A stretch of 64,000 nt of DNA, taken from NCBI RefSeq assembly GCF_021513195.1, contig NZ_CP090974.1, positions 1,624,001-1,688,000 on the forward strand, written 5' to 3'. A program made the translations under genes and the position numbers. Source of the DNA: Shewanella sp. OMA3-2 (GTDB taxonomy: Bacteria > Pseudomonadota > Gammaproteobacteria > Enterobacterales > Shewanellaceae). The notes under the pieces were generated by a model, which was given only the letters and a program-made list of their open reading frames with translations, ran no database searches and was not told the DNA's origin. This document shows positions 28,796 to 36,722 of the stretch, piece after piece (positions within the stretch are counted from its first letter, which is position 1; each line of letters opens with the position of its first letter).

Positions 28796-29336
28796 ACTAT
28801 TAGATTTTTTCGCCGCTTTTTTTGGCCTGTTGTTGCTTTGGCCAGTTTTGTTAATTGTTACCATTGTTGGTTTATTTGATACTGGCTCGCCTATTTTCAT
28901 ACAAGTCAGAGTAGGTAAAAATAAAAAAGCCTTCAAACTCATTAAATTCCGTACGATGTCACGCGATACTCAATCTGTAGCGAGTCATTTAGCGAGTAAT
29001 GCAGCGATAACTAAATTCGGTAGTTTTCTACGTAAGACAAAAATTGATGAACTCCCTCAATTGATTAACGTACTTAAAGGTGAAATGAGCTTAGTGGGTC
29101 CTCGCCCTAACTTGTTTAACCAAGAGGATCTGATTAACGAGCGTGATGCTCTCGGTGTGTACAATGTACTGCCGGGTGTGACAGGGTTGGCCCAAGTGAA
29201 GAATATCGATATGTCCACCCCACAACTTCTGGCCGAAACAGATAGACAAATGATTGATGGATTAACTATTTCGAAATATTTTAAATATATTCTGATGACC
29301 GTTACTGGTAGTGGTTCCGGTGATGCAGTGAAGTAA
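28788..29336 (+). CDS. Initiating sugar-phosphate transferase (PglC/WreU-like)
   Basis: 182-aa monotopic phosphoglycosyl transferase that moves a sugar-1-phosphate onto undecaprenyl phosphate to start each repeat unit. It lacks the extra N-terminal membrane domain of WbaP/WcaJ. A single re-entrant hydrophobic helix (about 8-28) is followed by GSPIFIQVRVGKNKK, KLIKFRTM, the catalytic Asp-Glu in KTKIDELPQLINV, and GEMSLVGPRP. Overlaps the reductase gene by 8 nt, suggesting the initiating sugar is the one that reductase makes. Confidence 0.92.
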   Translation: MIKLLDFFAAFFGLLLLWPVLLIVTIVGLFDTGSPIFIQVRVGKNKKAFKLIKFRTMSRDTQSVASHLASNAAITKFGSFLRKTKIDELPQLINVLKGEMSLVGPRPNLFNQEDLINERDALGVYNVLPGVTGLAQVKNIDMSTPQLLAETDRQMIDGLTISKYFKYILMTVTGSGSGDAVK

Positions 29337-29475
29337 AAGTTATAGTGTAAGTATTAAATTTTATTTTTTGTGTTTATTCTTTACTGGCTCGTATATGTAA
29401 ACTAGTCACACTTCATGTAGTTTAAGCGTAATTTTTGTTTCCAATGGCTATTTGCTTTAACTATACAAAATTCAA

Positions 29476-29503
29476 TTGATGTACCTATTTTTTAGGTTAT
29501 AGT
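29476..29503 (+). promoter_or_regulatory. Candidate sigma-70 promoter before wbpM
   Basis: TTGATG (29476-29481), 16-nt spacer, TATAGT (29498-29503), lying about 37 nt upstream of the preferred wbpM start. It would allow the dehydratase to be expressed apart from the long operon. Confidence 0.45.
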
Positions 29504-29540
29504 AGTTTTGATGAAAAATAATTTTATTCTGGAGCGAAAA

Positions 29541-31474
29541 ATGGACTTTTTGCAAAGCATCTTTTCTTTGCCACGTGCCCACAAACGAGTGATCAGTTTG
29601 TCAATAGACACTCTGTTTATTTTATTTAGCTTCTGGTGTGCTTTGTTTGTTCGATTAGATAACGTTTCACTGTTATGGGACACATCCTATTGGATGGTGG
29701 CTGCGACAATTTTACCTATCAGCTTGGTTGCATTTACTCGGTTGGGTTTATATCGTGCAGTGTTAAGGTATATGGGATTGCAGGCTCTTATGGCAATATT
29801 TGTTGGTGTTGTAATATCAACAATCGCATTAGTCACAGTATCTTTTTATGCCGATACTAACATTCCTCGTACTGTTCCATTGATTTACATGGCTTTTTGC
29901 TTAGTGTTAATTGGTGGTTCGCGCTCTTTATTACGCTCTTTAGTGGGGACTGGTATTAAAAAAGTTGGTGAACCCGTTATTATTTATGGTGCGGGAGTCA
30001 GCGGGCGTCAGTTACTTACCGCCTTAGTGCAAAGTCACGAGTATTATCCTTTTGCGTTTGTTGATGATGATAAAACTCTTCATGGCACTGTACTTCAGGG
30101 GGTTCATGTTCATTCTCCTTCTATTATTCGCAAGTTAATTAAGCAAAAGTCTGCTACAAAAGTATTGCTTGCTATACCTAGTGCTAGTCGTTCTAGACGC
30201 CAACAGATTTTAAATTCACTCGAGCCTTTAGCTATTCAGGTTTTAACTATTCCAGCAATGTCAGACTTAGTCAGTGGTACAAAATTATATACTGATATAA
30301 AAGAAGTCGAGATTGACGATCTTTTAGGGCGTGATTCGGTGTTTCCCCGCCAGGACTTACTTGCTGCGAATATTAAAGGCAAAGTCGTTATGGTAACCGG
30401 TGCCGGTGGGTCTATAGGCTCAGAATTATGTCGCCAAATTTTGAAACAACAACCTAAAAAGTTGGTTTTGTTCGAGCTCTCAGAATTCGGACTTTATGCC
30501 ATTGAGCGAGAATTAAGTGCTACGGCATTAGAGTTAGGGTTGGATGTTAAAATTTTACCTATGATGGGCTCGGTGCAACGTGAAAATCGTGTTAAAGCTA
30601 TAATGGAGTCGTTTGGTGTACAAACGGTTTACCATGCAGCGGCTTACAAACATGTTCCGCTTGTTGAGCATAATGTTGTTGAAGGGGTGCGAAATAACGT
30701 ATTTGGTACTTTATATACGGCCAGAGCAGCGGTTGAAGCTAAGGTTGAAACGTTTGTGTTAGTGTCTACCGATAAAGCCGTTCGTCCAACAAATGTAATG
30801 GGCACAACTAAGCGTATGGCTGAGTTAGTACTGCAAGCTTTTGCTAAAGAGAAACACAGCACTCGTTTTTGTATGGTGCGCTTTGGTAATGTGCTCGGTT
30901 CATCGGGATCTGTTGTGCCATTATTTAGAACTCAGATAGCTAACGGTGGCCCAGTTACCGTTACTCACCCTGAAATCACTCGTTTTTTCATGACAATTCC
31001 AGAGGCTTCACAGTTAGTTATTCAGGCTGGGGCCATGGGCAAAGGTGGTGATGTCTTTGTACTTGATATGGGTAAGTCAGTTAAAATTGTTGACTTGGCA
31101 AGCAAAATGATACGTTTGAGTGGCTTTGAAGTTAGAAGCGATACAAACCCAGACGGCGATATCGATATTGAGTTTAGTGGTTTACGTCCGGAGAGAAACT
31201 TTATGAAGAGTTACTTATTGGCGATGATGTAACGGGCACTGAACATGAACGAATTATGACTGCTAATGAGCTACATTTAACTTGGGCTGAGTATTCTAAA
31301 ATCCTTGAACGCTTAGACATTGCTTGCCATGAATTTAATCATGAAGCAATTAGAGATATTTTGTTAACGACGCCAACAGGTTTTGCACCGACTGATGGTA
31401 TATGTGACTTGCTGTACCAACAAAAAGCAAAGAATTCGGCTTCTCAAGGCAAAGTTGTTAACTTTGGGACTTAA
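29541..31474 (+). CDS. wbpM: UDP-GlcNAc 4,6-dehydratase WbpM-like (frameshifted as sequenced)
   Basis: Membrane-anchored nucleotide-sugar dehydratase making the UDP-4-keto-6-deoxy-HexNAc precursor. Four N-terminal hydrophobic helices, a CoA-binding-like Rossmann domain (IIYGAGVSGRQLLTAL), then the SDR domain with VTGAGGSIGSELCRQI. STDKAVRPTNVMGTTK shows Met in place of the usual Tyr, as in WbpM. ATG 29541 with GGAG 6 nt upstream is preferred to the TTG at 29508. After GLRP near 31188 the frame shifts -1 in CCGG; the true tail GEKLYEELLIGDDVTGTE... continues to 31474, restoring about 644 aa. The separate 72-codon frame at 31256 is that tail. Confidence 0.92.
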
Positions 31475-31530
31475 ATAACTGACCGCATTAGTTGCTTATT
31501 GTTCTTTATTTACTTATATAAAAAATATTG

Positions 31531-31562
31531 AAAGCCTTGAGTGAAAACTCAAGGCTTTTTTA
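31531..31562 (+). terminator. Strong rho-independent terminator of the O-antigen operon
   Basis: Perfect 12-bp stem AAAGCCTTGAGT / ACTCAAGGCTTT with a GAAA tetraloop, followed by a run of six T including the stem end. It lies 57 nt after the wbpM tail and closes the polysaccharide locus. Confidence 0.93.
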
Positions 31563-31617
31563 TTGGATTTTATTTCTCACCTATCTGACTCTGATTTTAT
31601 CCCTTTTTTATTTCTCG

Positions 31618-31990
31618 AACTCTGCTATCGGGGATCTCGTTTTTAGTTTTATAAATGTTTGGAGAAGTAGATCCCGGCTCACAAGCTTTGCCGGGATGAC
31701 GTTAGGCGGAAGCGTTACCAGGATGATGTTGCTTTCCTAAAGTTGCTTTCCAAGAAGACGATAAAGTATGACGTTCCATCTCGTCATCCCCGAGTGCTGT
31801 TATCGGGGATCCCGTTTTTAGTTTTATAAATGTTTGGAGAAGTAGATCTCGGCCCACAAGCTTTGCCGGGATGACGTTAGGCGGAAGCGTTACCGGGATG
31901 GCGTTAGGCGAAGTTTTTGGGGATCATGGTAGGTGAGGTTTTTTAGTGGGATGACGTTAGGTAAAGTTTTGGGGGATCATGATCGCTGGG
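31618..31990. repeat. REP/BIME-like repeat array (b)
   Basis: Two units about 174 nt apart (TATCGGGGATC at 31627 and 31801), each followed by a linker CGTTTTTAGTTTTATAAATG and the opposite arm GATC(C/T)CGGC..CACAAGCTTTGCCGGGATGACG. Degenerate GGGATGACG tails continue to about 31990. No gene is supported between 31475 and 32105. Confidence 0.88.
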
Positions 31991-32105
31991 TTAGGGGATC
32001 ATTACTGTGCATTGTTGGGGGGCGATATGTGTGACATGCTCTAAATGACTATTGTTTAGTTTTTGTGTTAAGTTAAATCCATCTAAAATATAAAAAGGAT
32101 TTTTT

Positions 32106-33514
32106 ATGCAGATACTTCATCATGGTGCGGTTAATGGCGTGACTGGATCTTGTCATCAATTGGATATCAATGAAACCAGCAGTGTATCGAGTTATCTTAT
32201 TGATTGTGGGTTGTTTCAAGGCGCAGAAACAGCTGGTAAATCTTCTGCACAACAGCTGCAAATTGAGTTTGATATTAGTGCTATTCAAGCATTAATTGTT
32301 ACTCATTGCCATATTGACCATGTTGGTCGAATCCCTTATTTAATCGCTGCTGGTTTTAATAAACCGATTTATGCCACTAGAGCAACAGCGGCGTTGTTGC
32401 CGCTAGTGATTGAGGATGCGTTAAAAATCGGCGTGACGCGTGATAAAAAGTTGATAGATGCTTTCTTATTAAAGCTTGAGTCTTTAATACGGCCAATAGA
32501 TTATCATCAATGGGTATCATTACCTTTAGTTGATCCCAATACTCAACAACATGAAGTTACTGAGGTAAAACTTAAGTTTAAACCCGCAGGGCATATCTTA
32601 GGTTCAGCATATGTGGAATTTGATCTAATAGGTAAAGCAAAACATCGAGTGGTTTTTTCGGGTGATTTAGGTGCAACTTATGCCCCTTTGTTAGCCAGTC
32701 CCCGCAGCCCGTATCGTGCAGATACGCTAGTGATTGAATCAACCTATGGCGATAAGAATCATCAAGGTCGAAAAGATCGCAGCAAGCAGCTTAAGCAGAT
32801 TATTGAAAAGTGTGTTGCAGACAATGGCGTCGTACTTATTCCTGCATTCAGTATCGGCCGAACTCAAGAGTTACTATATGAATTCGAGCAGATAATAACT
32901 AAAAACCAGCATAATTCTATTTGGCAAAATATTGATATAATTGTCGATTCACCTATGGCTGCTAAGTTCACACAAAAGTACCTTGAGTTTCAGGCCCTAT
33001 GGGACAATGAAGCTAAACAGGTGGTCAATAAAGGCCGTCACCCATTAGATTTTGAACAACTTTATACTATCGATAGTCATCAAGACCATTTAGCGGTGAT
33101 AAATTACCTTAACTCCCGTAAAAAGCCTGCCATTGTTATTGCTGCCTCTGGTATGTGCAGTGGTGGTCGGATTATGAATTACCTAAAACGCTTTTTATCT
33201 GAGCCTACCGCTGATGTGTTATTTGTGGGCTATCAAGCTCAAGGTACACCGGTAGAGATATTCAAACCTATGGTCCGAAAGCCGGCTATGTGCTGTTAGA
33301 TGACGAGCGTATTGATATTAAAGCTGGTGTTCATACTATAAGTGGTTACTCGGCTCATGCAGACCAGTCTAATTTAGTTAATTTCGTCAAACGTATGCAC
33401 CATAAACCTAAACATATACGTATTGTGCATGGTGATGATGACGCTAAACAAGCACTTGCAGACAAGTATCGCCAAATGCTACCAGACTGTAATGTGGTGA
33501 TTGGTAAAGCTTAG
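32106..33514 (+). CDS. Beta-CASP metallo-beta-lactamase RNA nuclease (frameshifted as sequenced)
   Basis: MBL-fold hydrolase with a beta-CASP insertion, the family of RNA endo/exonucleases related to CPSF73. The zinc motif THCHIDHVGR has His67, His69, Asp71 and His72; GHILGSAYVEF and FSGDLG supply further ligands; PAFSIGRTQELLYEFEQ starts beta-CASP; ASGMCSGGRIMNYL and SGYSAHADQ are late motifs. The frame breaks at about 33250 (ACACCGGTAGA): GYQAQGTP should continue GRDIQTYGPKAGYVLLDDER in the -1 frame. One missing base restores about 469 aa. It stands alone between two repeat arrays. Confidence 0.9.
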
Positions 33515-33565
33515 GGTCTACGTCATTTCGCGAGTTGTTATTTAAGGCATTTAGATTTTATAAAT

Positions 33566-33775
33566 CAGATCCTGGCCCAGAAGCATTACCGGGATGACGA
33601 TGGGTGATGCATTGCCTTTATGACTGCCGATGCGGCATTACCTATATGTCTGCCGGTTTGATGTTTTTTCTTCGTCATCCCCGAGATCTGTTATCGGGGA
33701 TCTCGATTTTAGATATTTTGTATGAGGACAGGATCCGGCCCAGAAGCATTACTGGGATTACGGTGGTTTTGTATA
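33566..33775. repeat. REP/BIME-like repeat array (c)
   Basis: Contains GATCCTGGCCCAGAAGCATTACCGGGATGACG (33569 onward), CGTCATCCCCGAGATCTG...GGGGATC (33674 onward) and a further GATCCGGCCCAGAAGCATTACTGGGAT. Between 33515 and 33887 there is no credible gene; short frames here are repeat artefacts. Confidence 0.86.
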
Positions 33776-33887
33776 CCGAGGTGACGGTGTTACCGTAATA
33801 CCGGTGGTACATCTTAATCGTTAACCCTTGGTAGACTTTGTATTGTCACTTACAATTAACCTTAATGATTTTGATATGGCTTAGTGA

Positions 33888-33965
33888 ATGTCTTTGAAGA
33901 TTTTAGTGACGGGTGGAGCAGGTTTTATTGGCTCGGCCTTAGTGCGTTTTATAATTGAAAAATGA
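33888..33965 (+). pseudogene. rfbB 5' fragment (deletion remnant)
   Basis: ATG then [20 protein letters not shown] and IIE, the first ~24 residues of a dTDP-glucose 4,6-dehydratase; compare [20 protein letters not shown] of the intact rfbB at 12469. The frame ends in TGA at 33963, at the point where an rfbA tail begins in another frame. Interior and 3' part of the gene are missing. Confidence 0.88.
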
Positions 33966-34008
33966 ATACGGCCAATACCTACTACGTTTGATTGAGGAAG
34001 TAAGATAA
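33955..34008 (+). pseudogene. rfbA 3' fragment (deletion remnant)
   Basis: In the frame starting at 33955 the sequence reads LKNEYGQYLLRLIEEVR then TAA (34006-34008). This matches the C-terminus of RfbA (intact copy: [15 protein letters not shown]). The stop shares its last base with the rfbD ATG, as expected for an rfbA-rfbD junction. It is joined directly to the rfbB fragment upstream, so roughly 1.9 kb of rfbB-rfbA has been lost. Confidence 0.87.
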
Positions 34009-35048
34009 TGCGTTTGTTGATCACTGGGGCCAATGGTCAGCTGGGGCGATCGCTAGTCGCATATTTGCACTGCGTTATGATGCCTCATGTTGAAGTATTA
34101 GCGTTAACAAAGCAGCAGTTAGATATTTCAAACTTTGATGCCGTTGAACAGGTAATAGCTCAATATCAGCCCGATTATATTATTAATACAGCAGCTTATA
34201 CCGCAGTTGATAAGGCTGAAGATGATATTGAATTGGCTTTTGCAATTAATTGTGATGGTGCTGCGAATGTTGCTAAGGCTGCGAATAATATTGGCGCGAC
34301 AATATTTTATATATCAACGGATTATGTTTTTGCAGGTGATAAGCAGGGCGATTACCAAGAAAACGATATTACCGCTCCTTTAAGTGTGTATGGCGAAAGT
34401 AAACTCGCCGGTGAAGTTGCTGTAATGCAAACAAATCCTAAACATATTATTTTACGTACCGCCTGGATGTTCAGCGAATACGGTAATAATTTTGTCCGCA
34501 CTATATTACGTTTAAGTCAGCCTAACCCCACTTTAGCTATTGTTGATGACCAGTTTGGCGGGCCAACTTATGCTGGGCATGTGGCGCAAACTTTGATTTC
34601 TATAATGCTGCAGTTGGCTAATAATACGGCACTTGGTAAAGATGCTGAAAATGTTAACAATGATCAAGACAACCCCATTAATGATGCGCTTTACGGTGTA
34701 TATCATTTTGCGGGTTTGCCACATGTTAGTTGGTATCAACTTGCTCAGCAGATACTTCAACAAAAGTCTTTGAATCATCATAAGCGGGCTGAAAATCATC
34801 GAATAGCAACAGAGTTAAATCTTGCTAAATTAAAGCCTATTCCCACAGAACAATATCCTGTTGCCGCTAAACGACCTAAAAACAGTAAGTTAGCTTGTCA
34901 AAAAATTATAGATACATTCGGTATTCAGTCCAGTGATTGGATGTCGGCTTTATCTAAGGTGGTGACAATATTAGCGCCACTTGGATTAGAAGATGATGCT
35001 TCGCAGATAAGATTTATACCTCCAATTAAGTCCGAAAAAGAGCAATAA
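34008..35048 (+). CDS. rfbD: dTDP-4-dehydrorhamnose reductase RfbD
   Basis: Final step of dTDP-L-rhamnose synthesis. MRLLITGANGQLGRSLV binds NADPH; INTAAYTAVDKAEDD, FYISTDYVFAGDK, and the Tyr/Lys pair in VYGESKLAGE (about residue 130) are all present. At 346 aa it is longer than the usual ~300 because of an insertion around residues 205-225 (Asn/Asp-rich) and a longer C-terminus. Stop abuts the rfbC start (TAA then ATG). Together with the fragments upstream it is what remains of an rfbBADC operon. Confidence 0.93.
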   Translation: MRLLITGANGQLGRSLVAYLHCVMMPHVEVLALTKQQLDISNFDAVEQVIAQYQPDYIINTAAYTAVDKAEDDIELAFAINCDGAANVAKAANNIGATIFYISTDYVFAGDKQGDYQENDITAPLSVYGESKLAGEVAVMQTNPKHIILRTAWMFSEYGNNFVRTILRLSQPNPTLAIVDDQFGGPTYAGHVAQTLISIMLQLANNTALGKDAENVNNDQDNPINDALYGVYHFAGLPHVSWYQLAQQILQQKSLNHHKRAENHRIATELNLAKLKPIPTEQYPVAAKRPKNSKLACQKIIDTFGIQSSDWMSALSKVVTILAPLGLEDDASQIRFIPPIKSEKEQ

Positions 35049-35600
35049 ATGAACGTGATTGAAACTAATATAGCCGATGTGAAAATCATCGAGCCTAAGA
35101 TGTTTGGTGATGACCGAGGCTATTTCTGCGAAACCTGGAGTCAGCAGCAGTTTGAGCAATCAGTGACAGGCAAGCCGACTCATTTTGTACAAGACAATCA
35201 TTCAAAATCGGTAAAAGGCACCCTGCGCGGATTACATTTTCAGCGTCAGCAGGCTCAAGGTAAGTTAATTCGAGTGATATCTGGTGAGATATTTGATGTT
35301 GCAGTTGATATTCGTATTGATTCATCGACATATGGCCAATGGGTTGGGATAGTGTTATCTGCTGACAATAAACGCCAAGTGTGGATCCCGGCAGGTTTTG
35401 CTCACGGTTTTTATGTATTAAGTGATTCGGCAGAATGTGTTTATAAGTGTACAGATTATTATCATCCACAATCAGAACAAACGGTCCTGTGGAATGATCC
35501 TAATCTAGATATTAAGTGGCCTGTACACGCAGAGCCTTTATTATCGGTAAAAGATCAACACGGACTGTTATTTAAAGATATTAGGCCACTTGTTGTTTGA
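35049..35600 (+). CDS. rfbC: dTDP-4-dehydrorhamnose 3,5-epimerase RfbC
   Basis: Cupin epimerase of 183 aa, full length. DDRGYFCETWSQQQFE, the catalytic His in GTLRGLHFQRQQAQGKL, GEIFDVAVDIR, and WIPAGFAHGFYVLSD with YKCTDYY carrying the catalytic Tyr. With RfbD it would convert the RfbB product to dTDP-L-rhamnose, so this strain could make both rhamnose and an amino-deoxyhexose from the same intermediate. Confidence 0.96.
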   Translation: MNVIETNIADVKIIEPKMFGDDRGYFCETWSQQQFEQSVTGKPTHFVQDNHSKSVKGTLRGLHFQRQQAQGKLIRVISGEIFDVAVDIRIDSSTYGQWVGIVLSADNKRQVWIPAGFAHGFYVLSDSAECVYKCTDYYHPQSEQTVLWNDPNLDIKWPVHAEPLLSVKDQHGLLFKDIRPLVV

Positions 35601-35604
35601 TTAG

Positions 35605-36202
35605 AGCAGATCCCGCCCACAAGCTTTGCCGGGATGACGTTAGGTGGGGCGTTGCTGGGACTTAGGTGGAAGCGTTACCTAGTAGATCCGGCTCACAAGC
35701 TTTACCGGGATGAAGATAGGTAGGAGCGATACGGGTATGACGTTAGGTGGAAGCGATACGGGTATGACGCTCCATCACGTCATCCCCGAGATCTGTTATC
35801 GGGGATCTCGTTTTTAGTTTTATGGTTGGTTTAGAAAAGCAGATCCCGCCCACAAGCTTTGCCGGGATGACGTTAGGTGGTAGCTATACTGGGATTTAGG
35901 TGACGTAAGATGGGCAATAGCCTTATGACAGTAGGTGGAAACGTTACAATTGCAGTGCTGATGTTTTCATCGTCATCCCCGAGATCTGTTACCGGGGATC
36001 TCGTTTTTAGTTTTATGGTTGGTTTAGAAAAGCAGATCCGGCCCACAAGCATTGCCGGGATGACGTTAGGTGGGGCTTAGGTGGAAGCGTTACCTAGTAG
36101 ATCCTGGCTCACAAGCTTTACCAGTATGACGTTAGGTGGAAGCAGGGTTGATGTTTTCATCGTCATCCCCGAGATCTGTTATCGGGGATCTCTATTTTGG
36201 GG
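35605..36202. repeat. REP/BIME-like repeat array (d), three ~190-bp units
   Basis: CGTCATCCCCGAGATCTG begins at 35778, 35971 and 36161, i.e. 193 and 190 nt apart. Each is followed by GGGGATCTC and, for the first two, a linker CGTTTTTAGTTTTATGGTTG and the opposite arm GATCC(C)G(G)CCCACAAGC...CCGGGATGACG. Within units the outer arm is duplicated as degenerate GGGTATGACGTTAGGTGGAAGC blocks. No gene is supported in 35601-36254. Confidence 0.92.
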
Positions 36203-36254
36203 CTGTTAGTCGCTATGATGTTTGCATGATTAATTTAGCATAATATTTTAGTAT

Positions 36255-36545
36255 TTAAAGTAAACCATAATAAAGATCGACCCAGCGAGGGTTACTTTTA
36301 TCTATCAATTTTATTTTCCAATCACGATTCCATTTTTTAAGCTGTTTCTCGCGAGTGATAGCTTGATAAATATCATCATAAACTTCAAAATAAACTAATT
36401 GCTTGGTGTTATATTTTTTGCTAAATCCATCAAAAACGTTATTTTTATGCTCATATATACGCTTTACCAATGAAGCGGTTACTCCTATATAAAGAGTACC
36501 GTTAGGTTTGTTGGTGAGTATATAAACGTACGATTGCTGCTCCAT
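36255..36545 (-). CDS. GIY-YIG nuclease family protein
   Basis: Single-domain protein of 96 aa, the size of the stand-alone UPF0213-type group. SYVYILTNKPNGTLYIGVTA gives the GIY-YIG motif (here VYI...LYIGV), the catalytic Arg is in SLVKRIYEHKNN, and the metal-binding Glu in TREKQLKKWNRDWKIKLI. The biological role of these small nucleases is unknown. It lies just beyond a repeat array and downstream of the ABC transporter on the same strand. Confidence 0.93.
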   Translation of the reverse strand: MEQQSYVYILTNKPNGTLYIGVTASLVKRIYEHKNNVFDGFSKKYNTKQLVYFEVYDDIYQAITREKQLKKWNRDWKIKLIDKSNPRWVDLYYGLL

Positions 36546-36675
36546 AGCAATGAAGTCCTATCCATGGTCAAGTTATTCTTTAACCTTTATGTTAGTTCAT
36601 AAATTTGACTTAGGGCTTGTCTATAACAAGATTGAGGCGCTTGTAATAATATTATTGAGGTCTAAAGTAGGGATA

Positions 36676-36710
36676 ACGTCATCCGCTATATTTGTTAGTG
36701 CGGATGACGT
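36676..36710. repeat. Variant palindrome with the CGTCATCC core
   Basis: ACGTCATCCGC (36676-36686) and GCGGATGACGT (36700-36710) form a perfect 11-bp stem around 13 bases, 12 nt past the ABC transporter stop. It shares the CGTCATCC/GGATGACG arm with the large arrays but lacks their inner CCCCGAG sequence. No U-tract. Confidence 0.7.
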
Positions 36711-36722
36711 CATTTAAATGAG

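Noticed and set aside
31256..31474. Separate 72-aa hypothetical protein
   Set aside because: It is the C-terminal tail of the WbpM-like dehydratase after a -1 frameshift at about 31189; the frame before its apparent start reads GEKLYEELLIGDDVTGTEHE.
31528..31740. Plus-strand frame of 70 codons beginning in a terminator
   Set aside because: Starts inside the O-antigen terminator hairpin and continues into repeat DNA.
33604..33798. Plus-strand frame of 64 codons
   Set aside because: Lies wholly within REP-like repeats; composition and lack of a ribosome binding site argue against coding.
35095..35469. 124-codon frame antisense to rfbC
   Set aside because: Shadow of a strongly conserved rfbC; no independent signals.
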